DNA of 64,000 nt from contig NZ_JACHFL010000003.1 of NCBI RefSeq assembly GCF_014201875.1, positions 310,001-374,000 on the forward strand, in the 5' to 3' direction. This DNA is from Deinococcus humi. GTDB taxonomy: Bacteria > Deinococcota > Deinococci > Deinococcales > Deinococcaceae. The notes beneath the pieces are model-generated. The model saw nothing but the letters and a program-made list of their open reading frames with translations. It was not told the origin of the DNA and did not search any database. Of the stretch, positions 9,790 through 18,998 are shown piece by piece; within the stretch, counting starts at the first letter, position 1; every line of letters begins with the position of its first letter. A program made the position numbers and the translations under genes.

Positions 9790-12042
9790 ATGGACTCCTC
9801 CTCTCCTTCTCCCGGTGCCGCGCCTCTGCAGTATTTCGTGGACGGTATGGACTGCGCGAGTTGTGTGCAGAAGGTCGAGCAAATGGTGGGGCGACTGCCA
9901 GGGACGGCGGAGGTCAGAACCAGTTTCGCCAGGCAGACCCTCAAGCTGGAGCTGGACGAGACGCAGACTTCCCGCGCGGAGCTGGAGAAGAACCTGAGGG
10001 CGCTGGGCTACACGCCATCCTTGCAGGAGGCGCCCCAGAGCGGGACCCCCCCTGCCGCGCAACATTCCTCGGCACAGGACCATGAGGGGCATGACCACGC
10101 CGGACACGTCCATGAAGTGCTGCCCGCCGGAACGCCGTGGTACGCGGGCAGGCAGGGCAGGCTGGTGATCTTCTCAGGGGTGCTTCTGGGCCTGGCCTGG
10201 GGCTTCGGTTTCATTGAGCCTGGGCTATCTGTTTACGGGTATATCGCGGCCACCGCGCTGGGGGTCTGGCCGCTGGCGAAACAGGCGTATGCCAGCGCGC
10301 GGCTGGGCGATCCGTTCTCGATCAACATGCTGGTGTCGCTGGCGGCCATCGGCGCGGTGCTAATCGGGCAGGCGGCAGAGGGCGCGGTGGTGGTCTTCTT
10401 CTTCGCCATCGGAGAACTGCTGGAGGGCGTGGCGGCAGGCCGGGCACGGGCCGGAATTCAGGCGCTGTCGGCGTTGGCCCCCAAGACGGCGCTGCTGGTG
10501 GATGCGGTCGGGACGCGCGAAGTGCCCGCCGATTCGCTGCAGGTTGGACAGACCGTGCAGGTGCGCCCCGGCGGACGGGTTCCGGCGGACGGCACGATTC
10601 TGAGCGGCACGTCCAGCCTGGACGACAGCCCGGTGACGGGCGAGAGCATGCCAGTCAGCAAAACAGTGGGCGATCCCGTGTTTGCGGGGAGCATCAACAC
10701 CGACGGCGTGCTGAGCATCCAGGTGGACCGGGAGGCCAGCGACAACACTATCGCCCGCATCATTCATCTGGTAGAGGAGGCCGAGGGCAGCAAGGCGGCC
10801 ACCGCCCGTTTCATAGACCGGTTCAGCCGCTACTACACCCCAGGGGTGGTGCTGGTGTCGGCGCTGGTGGCCCTCGTTCCGCCGCTCGTCTTTGGCTCAG
10901 CGTGGTCTCCGTGGCTGTACAAGGGCATCACATTGCTGCTGATCGGCTGCCCCTGCGCGCTGGTCCTGAGCGTGCCTGCGGCGATCACCAGCGGCATCAG
11001 CGCGGGGACGCGGCGCGGACTGCTGATCAAGGGCGGCGCGGCACTGGAGGCGATCGGCACCGTCAAGACCGTGGCCTTCGACAAGACCGGCACGCTGACG
11101 GCGGGCAAGCCACGCGTGACCGACGTGCTGGGTGTGGGCGTCACAGAACGTGAAGTGCTGAGACTGGCCGCCGCCGTCGAAGCAGGCAGTTCCCATCCCC
11201 TGGCGCAGGCCATTACGAAAGAGGCCATCCGTCAGAACGTCACCGCTCCCATCGCGCAGGACGCCAGGGCTCTCGCCGGCAAGGGCGTTCGTGCCAGGGT
11301 GGAAGGCCGTGACCTCTTCATCAGCTCGCCCCAGCACGCCGCCAGCACGCTGAGCGTGACGCCGGACCTGCGTGACCGACTGACGGCACTGGAGGAGCAG
11401 GGCAAGACGGCGGTGGTGCTGCACAGCGAAGGTGAGGTCCTGGGCGTCCTGGCGATCCGGGACGAGCCGCGCGCAGACGCCAGAGACGCCATTGCCCGCC
11501 TGAGAGCAATGGGCGTGAACGCCGTGATGTTGACGGGCGACAACGCCCGCACAGGCCGTGCCATCGCGTCCGGGCTGGGGCTGGAGGTCCAGTCGGAACT
11601 GCTGCCCGAGGACAAGCTGCGCCTGATTGCCGAACTGAAGGGACAGGGCGGGGTGGCGATGGTGGGGGACGGCATCAACGACGCCCCGGCGCTGGCCCAG
11701 GCGGACGTGGGCATTGCGATGGGCGGCGGCACCGACGTGGCGCTGGAAACGGCGGACGCAGCCCTGCTGCGCGAGCGGGTGCAGGGCGTGGCTGATCTGG
11801 TCCAACTGTCGCGCGACACCATGACCAACATCAAATGGAATATCGCCTTTGCGCTGGGCCTCAAGGCCATCTTTCTGGTCACGACGCTGTTGGGCTACAC
11901 CAACCTGTGGATGGCGATTCTGGCCGACACCGGGGCAACGGCGATTGTCACGGCCAACGCGCTGAGGCTGCTGGGATGGAGCGGCCAGACGACGGGGCAG
12001 ACCGCCGCGCCGTCTCGCCTGCCGGCCACCCCGGGAGCCTGA
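9790..12042 (+). CDS. P1B-2-type heavy-metal (Zn/Cd/Pb) efflux ATPase
   Basis: Exports divalent soft metals across the inner membrane. An HMA domain with GMDCASC (residues 19-25) is followed by a histidine-rich linker (HEGHDHAGHVHE). The membrane metal site is Cys387-Pro-Cys389, the phosphorylated residue Asp431 in DKTGT, and the hinge MVGDGINDAPALA. After the catalytic domains, NIAFALGLK and DTGAT in the last two helices give the N-x7-K and D-x-G-x-T signature of Zn/Cd/Pb pumps, separating it from copper pumps. The 750-residue length is normal. It begins a cluster with glutaredoxin, ZIP and CadC-type genes. Confidence 0.95.
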   Translation: MDSSSPSPGAAPLQYFVDGMDCASCVQKVEQMVGRLPGTAEVRTSFARQTLKLELDETQTSRAELEKNLRALGYTPSLQEAPQSGTPPAAQHSSAQDHEGHDHAGHVHEVLPAGTPWYAGRQGRLVIFSGVLLGLAWGFGFIEPGLSVYGYIAATALGVWPLAKQAYASARLGDPFSINMLVSLAAIGAVLIGQAAEGAVVVFFFAIGELLEGVAAGRARAGIQALSALAPKTALLVDAVGTREVPADSLQVGQTVQVRPGGRVPADGTILSGTSSLDDSPVTGESMPVSKTVGDPVFAGSINTDGVLSIQVDREASDNTIARIIHLVEEAEGSKAATARFIDRFSRYYTPGVVLVSALVALVPPLVFGSAWSPWLYKGITLLLIGCPCALVLSVPAAITSGISAGTRRGLLIKGGAALEAIGTVKTVAFDKTGTLTAGKPRVTDVLGVGVTEREVLRLAAAVEAGSSHPLAQAITKEAIRQNVTAPIAQDARALAGKGVRARVEGRDLFISSPQHAASTLSVTPDLRDRLTALEEQGKTAVVLHSEGEVLGVLAIRDEPRADARDAIARLRAMGVNAVMLTGDNARTGRAIASGLGLEVQSELLPEDKLRLIAELKGQGGVAMVGDGINDAPALAQADVGIAMGGGTDVALETADAALLRERVQGVADLVQLSRDTMTNIKWNIAFALGLKAIFLVTTLLGYTNLWMAILADTGATAIVTANALRLLGWSGQTTGQTAAPSRLPATPGA

Positions 12043-12045
12043 GAC

Positions 12046-12294
12046 ATGCGTGACATTACCGTCTACACGGTTCCCCAATGCGCCGATTGCGAGGCCGTCA
12101 AGCGGCTGCTGACCAGCCAGGGGGCCGCCTTCACCGAAAAGAACGTGCGGGGAGATCCCTTGGCGCTGGCCGAAATGCAGGCGAAGGCGAACGTGCGGAT
12201 TGCCCCCGTGACGGTGATCGGAGATCAGGTCTTTCACGACCTTTTCGATGATCAGCGGCCTGGCATACTGTCCGCGCTGGGGGCCGCAAAATGA
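12046..12294 (+). CDS. glutaredoxin / NrdH-like small thiol protein
   Basis: An 82-residue thioredoxin-fold protein with the redox motif CADC at residues 13-16 (VPQCADCEAVKRLL) and the cis-proline segment RIAPVTVIGDQVFHD, both typical of glutaredoxin or NrdH. It starts 3 nt after the metal ATPase stop and its stop overlaps the ZIP start by ATGA, so it is co-transcribed and probably translationally coupled. It may keep metal-pump or repressor cysteines reduced, or handle soft metal bound to thiols; this is inference from context. Confidence 0.85.
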   Translation: MRDITVYTVPQCADCEAVKRLLTSQGAAFTEKNVRGDPLALAEMQAKANVRIAPVTVIGDQVFHDLFDDQRPGILSALGAAK

Positions 12295-13034
12295 CGACCT
12301 CGTTGACCCAGATTCTGCTGCTGACGCTGATTCCGGTGGTGGCCACCTTTCTGGGCGGCGTGGTGGCGAGTTTTCGTCCTCCGGGGCCGCGTGTTCGCAG
12401 TTTCGTTCAGCACTTCGCGGCGGGCGTGGTGTTCGCAGCCGTGGCCGGGGAACTGCTGCCTCAGATCACGGCGGGCCGCGAGCCGCTGGGCGTGGTAATC
12501 GGTTTCGCACTGGGCGTGGGCGTGATGCTGTCGGTACGGGCGCTGGTGGGACGGCTGGAGCCGGAGGACGACAATGGGCAGGACACAGATGCGGCCCCAC
12601 GCGCGGCCACCGGGCTGCTGGCGGCGGTGGGCATCGATATTCTGATCGATGGCCTGCTGATCGGCGTGGGCTTCGCGGCAGGCGAGCGGGTGGGAACGCT
12701 GCTGGTGGTTGCCCTGACGCTGGAACTGCTGTTCCTGGGCCTGTCGGTGGCGGCCAGCCTGGGCCAGCGTGGGGCCTCGAGGGGCCGCAGCATCCTGACG
12801 GTGGGTGGCCTGAGCCTGCTGGTGATCGTGGGGGCCGCGCTGGGCGGCACGCTGCTCCAGGGGCTCTCAGGGCTACCGCTGGAAATCGTGCTGTCCTTCG
12901 GCGCGGCGGCGCTGCTGTTTCTGGTCACCGAGGAACTGCTGGTGGAGGCTCACGAGGTCAAGGAAACGCCGTGGATCACCAGCGCCTTTTTCCTGGGCTT
13001 CATCGCGCTGTACCTCATCGAGTTGGGCTCATGA
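12291..13034 (+). CDS. ZIP-family metal permease
   Basis: An integral membrane protein of 247 residues with about eight hydrophobic segments. HFAAGVVFAAVAGELLP (around residues 44-60) and DILIDGLLIGVGFAAGE (around 119-135) carry polar metal-site residues in TM positions typical of ZIP/ZupT-like transporters. ZIP proteins usually import divalent metals, so a place beside an efflux ATPase and a metal sensor suggests Zn homeostasis, although efflux has been argued for some relatives. The acidic loop PEDDNGQDTDAA between helices replaces the usual His-rich loop. ATGA overlap with the glutaredoxin gene. Confidence 0.85.
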   Translation: MTTSLTQILLLTLIPVVATFLGGVVASFRPPGPRVRSFVQHFAAGVVFAAVAGELLPQITAGREPLGVVIGFALGVGVMLSVRALVGRLEPEDDNGQDTDAAPRAATGLLAAVGIDILIDGLLIGVGFAAGERVGTLLVVALTLELLFLGLSVAASLGQRGASRGRSILTVGGLSLLVIVGAALGGTLLQGLSGLPLEIVLSFGAAALLFLVTEELLVEAHEVKETPWITSAFFLGFIALYLIELGS

Positions 13035-13035
13035 C

Positions 13036-13086
13036 CGGACCCTTCGGTCCGTCGCGCTACACTGCAGAAATGAGAACGGTTTCTCA
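13036..13086 (+). promoter_or_regulatory. own promoter and autoregulatory palindrome of the CadC-type gene
   Basis: A hairpin CGGACC-CTTC-GGTCCG (13036-13051) follows the ZIP stop. TACACT (13058-13063) ends 6 nt before ATG 13070, a leaderless-type promoter. The palindrome TGAGAACGGTTTCTCA (13071-13086; six-base arms, four-base centre) overlaps the start codon, where a bound repressor would block initiation. Binding is inferred. Confidence 0.55.
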
Positions 13087-13447
13087 ACAGGAGGAGGCCC
13101 CGGCGGACGTCTGCGAGGTGAACTGCGTCCATCCCGACGCGGTGGCGCAGGCACGGACCGAGCTGCCGGGCGGGCAGGAGGTCGAGACCGCCAGCGCCTT
13201 CCTGAAGCTGGTGGGGGATCCCACCCGGCTGAAGATTCTGAGTGCCCTGAAGGCCCGCGAACTGTGCGTCTGCGATCTGGCAGCGGTGGTGGGCCTCTCG
13301 GAGAGCGCGGTGAGTCATCAACTGCGCCTGCTGCGGACCGGACGGGTGGTGACCTTCCGCAAGGCGGGCCGCGTGGCGTACTACCGCCTGCTGGACCACC
13401 ACGTCACCCTGCTGATCGAGAATGCCCTTGAACACGTCAGGGAATAG
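13070..13447 (+). CDS. cadC: CadC-type ArsR-family metal-sensing repressor
   Basis: A winged-helix repressor that releases DNA on binding Cd, Pb or Zn. Every ligand of staphylococcal CadC is present with a constant offset of +8: Cys15, Cys19, Cys66 and Cys68 (alpha3N site; CadC 7, 11, 58, 60) and Asp109, His111, His122 and Glu125 (alpha5 site; CadC 101, 103, 114, 117). ELCVCDL begins the recognition region and SAVSHQLRLLR is the DNA helix. It has 125 residues. It probably controls the cluster at 9.8-13 kb and itself. The AGGAGG inside the first codons is not used for this start. Confidence 0.93.
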   Translation: MRTVSQQEEAPADVCEVNCVHPDAVAQARTELPGGQEVETASAFLKLVGDPTRLKILSALKARELCVCDLAAVVGLSESAVSHQLRLLRTGRVVTFRKAGRVAYYRLLDHHVTLLIENALEHVRE

Positions 13448-13889
13448 GTCAGCCAGCAGCAAGAGGCGCTGGCCGCAGCTGGGCGCGGTACTGGCAATTC
13501 TGGCGGCGCTTGGGGCCATCGGAGGAGTGTGGCTGGCACGCGAGGCCGGGGGGCGGGGACCGCTGTACTGCATCGAACAGTCGGGCACGGTCTGGAACGG
13601 CGTGGCGCCCCTGCCGCCCGGCTTCCAGCCCGAATGCCCCCAGAGCGACAGCTACCGCGCGGAGGTCCGCGCCGGTGACGCGCGGGTGGAGCAGTACCGC
13701 GTGCCGGGCTGGCAGCCACGCGCGCTCCTGCCCGCCATCAAAGCTGGGGGGTACGGGCAGCTCAGCGATGAACTGATCGGGACGGGCAATTATTCGGCCT
13801 TTCTGGGACGTGCGGGCGCGCCAGAAATTCAGTATCTGGCCACCCAGGAAGGAGACACGACGCTGATCACCCTGAGTGGACGGCCCTAA
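13422..13889 (+). CDS. uncharacterised single-pass exported or anchored protein
   Basis: A 155-residue protein I do not recognise. Basic residues at 10-17 are followed by a hydrophobic stretch at about 20-40 (LGAVLAILAALGAIGGVWLA), so it is likely a signal anchor with the rest outside. The outer part has two cysteines (YCIEQSG and PECPQSD) that could form a disulfide. The frame overlaps the last 26 bp of the CadC-type gene, suggesting coupling to the metal cluster, and the next gene is an ABC exporter. A later start is possible. Confidence 0.65.
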   Translation: MPLNTSGNRSASSKRRWPQLGAVLAILAALGAIGGVWLAREAGGRGPLYCIEQSGTVWNGVAPLPPGFQPECPQSDSYRAEVRAGDARVEQYRVPGWQPRALLPAIKAGGYGQLSDELIGTGNYSAFLGRAGAPEIQYLATQEGDTTLITLSGRP

Positions 13890-13929
13890 TTACCTTCGTG
13901 ACCAGCCAATTGCGGCAGACTCGGCGCGG

Positions 13930-15792
13930 ATGACCGGCATGGCGCGCCCGCAAAACCCAGTTCAGAACGAGAACGTGGCCCTGTCGCACCGGCTGCGTGA
14001 CCTGCTCAGCACGCTGGGGCTCGTGTGGCATGCCAGCCCCCGGCACAGCTTCACCTATGCCGCCACCACCCTGATCGGGAGCGCGCTGCCTGCCGCCAAT
14101 CTGTACGTCGGCAAACTGCTACTGGATGAGGTGGCGCAGGCGGCGAGCGGCGGCGTGACCTACGCGGCGCTGCTGACCCTGCTCGCCATTCAGGTGGCGC
14201 TGGGTGTGTTCGGCAGCCTGCTGTCCACGGTGGGCACTGCCTCTCAGCAACTGCTGGGCGACAGCCTGCAACACAGCGTCAGCCGCCGGATTCTGGACAA
14301 GGCGTCGGGCCTGTCGGTGGAGGCTTTCGAGAACGCCGAGACCTACGACCGGCTGCAGCAGGCGTACCGCGAGGTGGGTTCGCGGCCCCTCGGCGTGGCG
14401 ACGCAACTGGTGGGACTGGCGGGGGCCGCCGTGACCCTCGTGTCGGTGGGCGCATTGATGGCCCGGCTGGGCGTATGGGTGTTGCCCCTGGTGCTGCTGG
14501 CGAGCGTGCCGGGGGTGATCGTCAGCAACCGGTTCGGCATCGAGGGCTACCGCATGCTGCGCCGCCAGACCCACGACGCCCGCGTGCAGAACTACCTGGG
14601 CAGCCTGCTGACCTCCGACACGCTGGTCAAGGAAGTGCGGCTGTTCGGCTTCGAGGGCCATCTGCTGGGCCGCTGGCGTGCGTACTACCTGGGCTTCCGC
14701 AAGACCCTGGAAGACCTGGTGCGCCGCCGCTCGGTGTGGGGCTTCTCGGCGGCGCTGGCCTCCGCGCTGCTGATCGGGCTGGCGAGCGCGCTGATTCTGC
14801 GGCGGGCGGCGGACGGGCAGATCAGCGTAGGGGACTTCTCCATCTTCGTCCTGGGCATCGCGCAGGTACAGGGCACGGTGAGCAACCTCCTGAACGGCGT
14901 CAGCGGCATCTATCAGAACCTGCTGTACATGCGCAATCTCTTCGACTTCCTGGAACTGCCCAGCCGCGATCTGGATGCCGGCGAGGTGTGGAGCGGGCCA
15001 ATCGACACCATCGAATTCAAGAATGTGGGCTTCCGCTACCCGCTGACCGAGCGCGACGTGCTGCGCGGCGTGAACTTCAGCGTGCGGCGCGGACAGGCGC
15101 TGGCCCTGGTGGGCGAGAATGGCGCGGGCAAGACCACCCTCGTCAAGCTGCTCACGCGGCTGTTCGAACCGAGCAGCGGCACCATTCTGCTCAATGGTAT
15201 GGACGCCGCCCGCTTCAGCCCCCGCAGCGTGCAAAAGCAGATGAGCATCATCTTCCAGGACTTCGGCCAGTATCAGATGAGCGCCCGCGAGAACGTGGCG
15301 CTGGCCGAGGTGGCGCGGCTTTCAGAGGCGGGCGGTGTGGAGGGCGCGGTGCAGCGGGCCGGCGCAGAATTTGTGGACGAGCTGCCCGAAGGGCTGAACA
15401 CGCCGCTGGGCCGACTGTTTCAGGGCGGACGCCAGCTGTCGGGCGGGCAGTGGCAACGGCTGGCACTGGCGCGACTGTACTTCCGCGACGCCTCAGTACT
15501 GGTCTTCGACGAGCCGACGGCGGCGCTGGATGCCCGCGCGGAATCGGACACCATCGAGGCGCTGCGTGCTCAGACCACCGACCGAATCACGCTGCTGATC
15601 TCGCACCGCTTTTCCACCGTACGGCTGGCCGATCAGATCGTGGTTCTGGACGGCGGCGTGATCGCGGAGTCGGGCAGTCACGCGGAATTGATAGAGCGCG
15701 GCGGGCAGTACGCCGCCCTCTACAACCTGCAGGCGCGGGGCTACGGCGCCCTGGAGCAGATGGGGGCGGAACCGGTCAACGGTCCGGCTTGA
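13930..15792 (+). CDS. ABC exporter, fused permease and ATPase half-transporter
   Basis: About 620 residues: an N-terminal six-helix membrane domain, then an ATPase domain with Walker A GENGAGKTT, Q-loop FQDFGQYQ, signature LSGGQWQRLALAR, Walker B VLVFDEPTAALD and switch ISHRFST. This is the type IV exporter arrangement, active as a dimer; drugs, lipids or peptides are possible substrates. The frame is open back to 13876; ATG 13930 or 13939 is preferred because the earlier residues are unlike the family, but no strong ribosome site decides it. Its 3' end overlaps the convergent lipoprotein gene by 17 bp. Confidence 0.88.
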   Translation: MTGMARPQNPVQNENVALSHRLRDLLSTLGLVWHASPRHSFTYAATTLIGSALPAANLYVGKLLLDEVAQAASGGVTYAALLTLLAIQVALGVFGSLLSTVGTASQQLLGDSLQHSVSRRILDKASGLSVEAFENAETYDRLQQAYREVGSRPLGVATQLVGLAGAAVTLVSVGALMARLGVWVLPLVLLASVPGVIVSNRFGIEGYRMLRRQTHDARVQNYLGSLLTSDTLVKEVRLFGFEGHLLGRWRAYYLGFRKTLEDLVRRRSVWGFSAALASALLIGLASALILRRAADGQISVGDFSIFVLGIAQVQGTVSNLLNGVSGIYQNLLYMRNLFDFLELPSRDLDAGEVWSGPIDTIEFKNVGFRYPLTERDVLRGVNFSVRRGQALALVGENGAGKTTLVKLLTRLFEPSSGTILLNGMDAARFSPRSVQKQMSIIFQDFGQYQMSARENVALAEVARLSEAGGVEGAVQRAGAEFVDELPEGLNTPLGRLFQGGRQLSGGQWQRLALARLYFRDASVLVFDEPTAALDARAESDTIEALRAQTTDRITLLISHRFSTVRLADQIVVLDGGVIAESGSHAELIERGGQYAALYNLQARGYGALEQMGAEPVNGPA

Positions 15793-16705
15793 GGTTGTCG
15801 CGCCGGGCGTCCTCCAAACGCCATTCCGCGGCAACGGCGGCAGCCTTGCCCGTGACCCAGGCCAGTGCGTCGCTGTTCGGGAACGAGATGGCGCTGTGAT
15901 CCTCACGCGAGGAGATGAAGCGCTCAATGCCTCTCCGGGTGCCGTCCAGGCGGACATTGGGGGTGAGTTCGAACAGGTAGTTGACCGGCCATCCGCCGCT
16001 GGCCGAGGGACGGGCCGGCACACGCTTGCTCTGCACTTCCAGATTGCGGGCCACATTGGGCCACACGATGTCCTTGGCCCCCACCGTGCGCCCGGCCACC
16101 GTGAAGGCGTCGCAGGCGTGCAGGGGGGACGGCTCGTCACCGTAAGGGTCCCCCAGGGCGCGGATGCCGTCCCCGAAATCGGACTTCCAGGCCAGGCAGA
16201 TGCCGTCCAGATCGACCTGCAGGGCAACTGGAACATAGGGATTGACGCGCGCCAGGTGGTGCAGCCACACCGAGCCCTGCGAGTGGCCCAGCAGGACCAG
16301 CCGGGGTGGGCGGGCCGACCCCATCCAGCTGTTCGTGACCCTCGCGAAGTCGCCCCGGAGCGCCTCGTACCCGCGCTGCGGCCCGCCGATGTATTCAGAG
16401 GAGAAACTGGCGGCGGCGTTGCTGGCGTACCCGGCCACCTGCACGCTGAAGCCGGCCGCCGTGAACACGTCGGCCAGCCGGTCCAGCGTGCCGCGCGATT
16501 CCAGATAGTCCCAGTTGTCACGCGGGGCCAGACACGGCGGCGCGCAGCGCCCGGCCATGCTGAAGATCACGATGTCCGGTGGCAGCCCCTGCAGATTCAG
16601 CGCCGGGGTGCGCGCCGGGTGCACCTCGTACAGCGGCGTGCAACCCATCAGCGCCAGCGCCCCCAGCAGCGGGGCCAGCATTCGGACCGTCAGGGCGGAA
16701 GACAC
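15776..16705 (-). CDS. lipoprotein alpha/beta hydrolase-like protein
   Basis: A 309-residue exported protein. The N-terminus ends in a lipobox (GALALMGC), so it should be processed by signal peptidase II and anchored to a membrane. LLGHSQGSVWLHHL holds a GHSQG nucleophile elbow like that of esterases and DUF3089-type hydrolases, and an aspartate (LDGICLAW) and late histidine (SREDHSAIS) could complete the triad. The start codon is GTG, 5 nt after a TACACT box (16711-16716), so leaderless translation is likely; ATG 16681 is the alternative. The substrate cannot be inferred. Confidence 0.75.
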   Translation of the reverse strand: MSSALTVRMLAPLLGALALMGCTPLYEVHPARTPALNLQGLPPDIVIFSMAGRCAPPCLAPRDNWDYLESRGTLDRLADVFTAAGFSVQVAGYASNAAASFSSEYIGGPQRGYEALRGDFARVTNSWMGSARPPRLVLLGHSQGSVWLHHLARVNPYVPVALQVDLDGICLAWKSDFGDGIRALGDPYGDEPSPLHACDAFTVAGRTVGAKDIVWPNVARNLEVQSKRVPARPSASGGWPVNYLFELTPNVRLDGTRRGIERFISSREDHSAISFPNSDALAWVTGKAAAVAAEWRLEDARRDNLKPDR

Positions 16706-16847
16706 CTTTCAGTGTAGAGGCCGCAACCGGGGCGGAAGGTGGGCCAGGCTTTCGGCAGGCATCACACTCTGGCAGGCCAGTCCGAGCTGCCCCACTCTCG
16801 CTGTGCCCCTATCACGCTGGCGCGCCTTGCAGGTATTCTGGAGGGCA

Positions 16848-17561
16848 ATGATGCTCGACCTGGCCGAACCGTCCACACCGCCCACCGCCCGCCGGGGCCT
16901 TCTGATCGTGATCACGGGAGCCTCCGGCGTGGGCAAGGGCACCCTGCGCGAGCGCTGGCTGGCGGGACAGAACGTCTTCTACAGCACGTCCTGGACCACC
17001 CGTGAGGCCCGGCCTGGAGAACGTCACGGCGTGGATTACGTGTTCGTGCCGCCGGAAGTGTTCGACAGCAAGGCCAGGGCGGGCGGCTTTCTGGAACATG
17101 CCGCCTTCGTGGGCAACCGTTACGGCACGCCCATCGAACCCATCGAAGCCGCCCTGGCCCGTGGGCAGGACGTGGTGCTAGAAATTGAGGTGGAGGGCGC
17201 CATGCAGGTCAAGGCACGGATGGGCGACGAGGCGGTGCTGGTGTTCATCATGCCGCCTAGCCTGACCGAACTGCGCCGCCGGCTGGAGGGCCGCGCCACC
17301 GAGACCCCCGAGCGCATCGAGAAGAGGTTACGCCGCGCCCGCGAGGAGATTCAGGAGGCGCACGCCTTCCGCTACGTGATCGTGAACGATGACCTCGACC
17401 GCGCCGTGGACGAGTTGCTGGCCGTGCAGCGCGCCGAGCGGGCCGCGCAGGTGGCCCCTGCTGAGTGGACCGCTGAGGACCGGGCAGCGGTCACGGCGGC
17501 GCAGGCGGTCAGGAGCGAGACGCTGGACGCGCAGGATCTGCAGCGTGTCGTGGATTCATAA
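16848..17561 (+). CDS. gmk: guanylate kinase
   Basis: Phosphorylates GMP to GDP. The P-loop GASGVGKGT lies near residue 25, and the GMP-binding segment [22 protein letters not shown] follows, with [15 protein letters not shown]. The body is normal, but the C-terminus after the LID region runs about 30 residues longer than E. coli Gmk, ending in an alanine-rich tail. Two ATGs are adjacent (16848 and 16851). TATTCT at 16834-16839 ends 8 nt before the first, and GGAGGG lies in the gap, so the start could be leaderless or Shine-Dalgarno driven. Confidence 0.95.
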   Translation: MMLDLAEPSTPPTARRGLLIVITGASGVGKGTLRERWLAGQNVFYSTSWTTREARPGERHGVDYVFVPPEVFDSKARAGGFLEHAAFVGNRYGTPIEPIEAALARGQDVVLEIEVEGAMQVKARMGDEAVLVFIMPPSLTELRRRLEGRATETPERIEKRLRRAREEIQEAHAFRYVIVNDDLDRAVDELLAVQRAERAAQVAPAEWTAEDRAAVTAAQAVRSETLDAQDLQRVVDS

Positions 17562-17581
17562 CAGGAATCGGAGGGGAAGCT

Positions 17582-18100
17582 ATGCCGCTTGAACTGGTTC
17601 AGGGCGACATCGTCGCACAGGACTGTGCCGCCGTCGTTACGGCGGCCAACAAGGAACTGATGGGGGGCGGCGGCGTGGACGGCGTGATCCACCGCGCCGC
17701 CGGACCGGAGTTGTTGCGGGCCATCCGGCGCCTTGGCGGCACACCCACCGGCACAGCCGTCATTACACCCGCTTTCGGTCTGGAGGGGCGCGGCGTGCAG
17801 TACGTCATCCACGCCGTGGGGCCGATCTGGCGCGGCGGCAACAGCGGCGAGGCCGAACTGCTGGCCGGGGCGTACCGTCGCAGCCTGGAACTGGCGGTGG
17901 AACATGGCTGTTCGTGCATCGCCTTTCCCTCGCTCAGCACGGGCGTCTACGGCTATCCGACCGAGAAGGCCGCACCGGTGGCCCTCTCGACGATCCGGGC
18001 ATTTCTGGAGGTTCATCCAGAGTTGGAAGTCCGCATGGTGCTGTACGACCCCGGCAGCCTGAACGTCTTTCAGCGGGCGCTGGCACGGCTGGCAGGCTAG
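17582..18100 (+). CDS. macrodomain protein, probable O-acetyl-ADP-ribose deacetylase
   Basis: A single macrodomain of 172 residues that binds ADP-ribose and probably hydrolyses O-acetyl-ADP-ribose or removes ADP-ribose from proteins. The ligand loops are visible: [19 protein letters not shown], then [14 protein letters not shown], and the phosphate-binding loop [12 protein letters not shown]. These match the MacroD/YmdB group. A GGAGGGGAAG stretch precedes the ATG. It follows gmk by 20 bp in the same direction and may share its transcript, though no pathway link to Gmk is evident. Confidence 0.93.
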   Translation: MPLELVQGDIVAQDCAAVVTAANKELMGGGGVDGVIHRAAGPELLRAIRRLGGTPTGTAVITPAFGLEGRGVQYVIHAVGPIWRGGNSGEAELLAGAYRRSLELAVEHGCSCIAFPSLSTGVYGYPTEKAAPVALSTIRAFLEVHPELEVRMVLYDPGSLNVFQRALARLAG

Positions 18101-18164
18101 ACCTGCAGGCGCGGTCAGCCGCCTCAAAGTAGATGCTCATGCGCGGCGCTTAGGATGCGCGCAT

Positions 18165-18983
18165 ATGTTCCCCAATTCTGATTCGGTTGCCCTGACCCCT
18201 GCGCGCCATGCGGCGCGGGCCCTGCTGTTGCTGGGGGCCTCGGGCCTCGGCGCGCTGACCCTGTCTGCCCCGGCCTCGGCCCAGACCGCCGCGCCCAAAC
18301 CCGCCGCCACCTCTGCGGCCACCACGCAGGCTGCCAGCGCCGTCGCCATCGAGATCAGCGCCGCCATCAAAGGACAGATCGTGAGCTGCCCGTCCAGCCT
18401 CAAGCTCAGCCCACGGGCGGTGTGCCTGTATACCCAAACCGGCGCGGCCTCGCTGCGTCCCCTGATTGCCGGCAAACTCAGCGGGCGTGCGGTGGGCACC
18501 TGGAAAACCACTGGAAAGGCCAGCACCCTGCTGGTCCGTGAGCGGGCGAATGGACCGCTGGGTGCTTTTGTCCTCCTCAGCGCGCTAAACGACAAGGAAA
18601 GCCTGGTGGTGGTGGACGCCGCGCAGGCCAAGGCCGCCCCAGCCGCCGGCAAACCCACCACACCGGCAGGCGTGATCAAGGGTCAGCCCTACGTGCTGGG
18701 CCGGGATCTGGCCGGGGTGGTCAACGTGACCAGCCAGGGCGGCGGCAGCTACCGCCTGACCACGGAAGACGGCTCGGTGCTGACTGCCACGGTCGGCCGC
18801 AAGTCCGCGCAGACCGCCAGCGGCACGGTGGAACTGCCCCTGGCCCCCGCCACCGACGGCACCAACCTGATCTTCCCGCTGGACGGCCTGCGCTCGCTGG
18901 GCTGCACCGTGACTCCCGCCGGAAAGAGCCTGACCGTGGCCTGCGGGGCCGACAGCATCGGCCTCAAGCCCATCGTGTTCTAA
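18165..18983 (+). CDS. uncharacterised secreted protein
   Basis: A 272-residue protein with a long signal peptide (hydrophobic segment around residues 18-38, likely cleaved after APASAQ), then an alanine/proline/threonine-rich linker and two globular parts. A cysteine pair near residue 80 (IVSCPSSLKLSPRAVCLY) and another near the C-terminus (LGCTVTPAGKSLTVACG) suggest disulfides. The C-terminal part has the short beta repeats of copper-amine-oxidase-like or cell-wall domains, but I cannot assign a family. TAGGAT (18151-18156) ends 8 nt before the ATG, a leaderless arrangement. Confidence 0.7.
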   Translation: MFPNSDSVALTPARHAARALLLLGASGLGALTLSAPASAQTAAPKPAATSAATTQAASAVAIEISAAIKGQIVSCPSSLKLSPRAVCLYTQTGAASLRPLIAGKLSGRAVGTWKTTGKASTLLVRERANGPLGAFVLLSALNDKESLVVVDAAQAKAAPAAGKPTTPAGVIKGQPYVLGRDLAGVVNVTSQGGGSYRLTTEDGSVLTATVGRKSAQTASGTVELPLAPATDGTNLIFPLDGLRSLGCTVTPAGKSLTVACGADSIGLKPIVF

Positions 18984-18998
18984 GGCGAGACCACTGGA

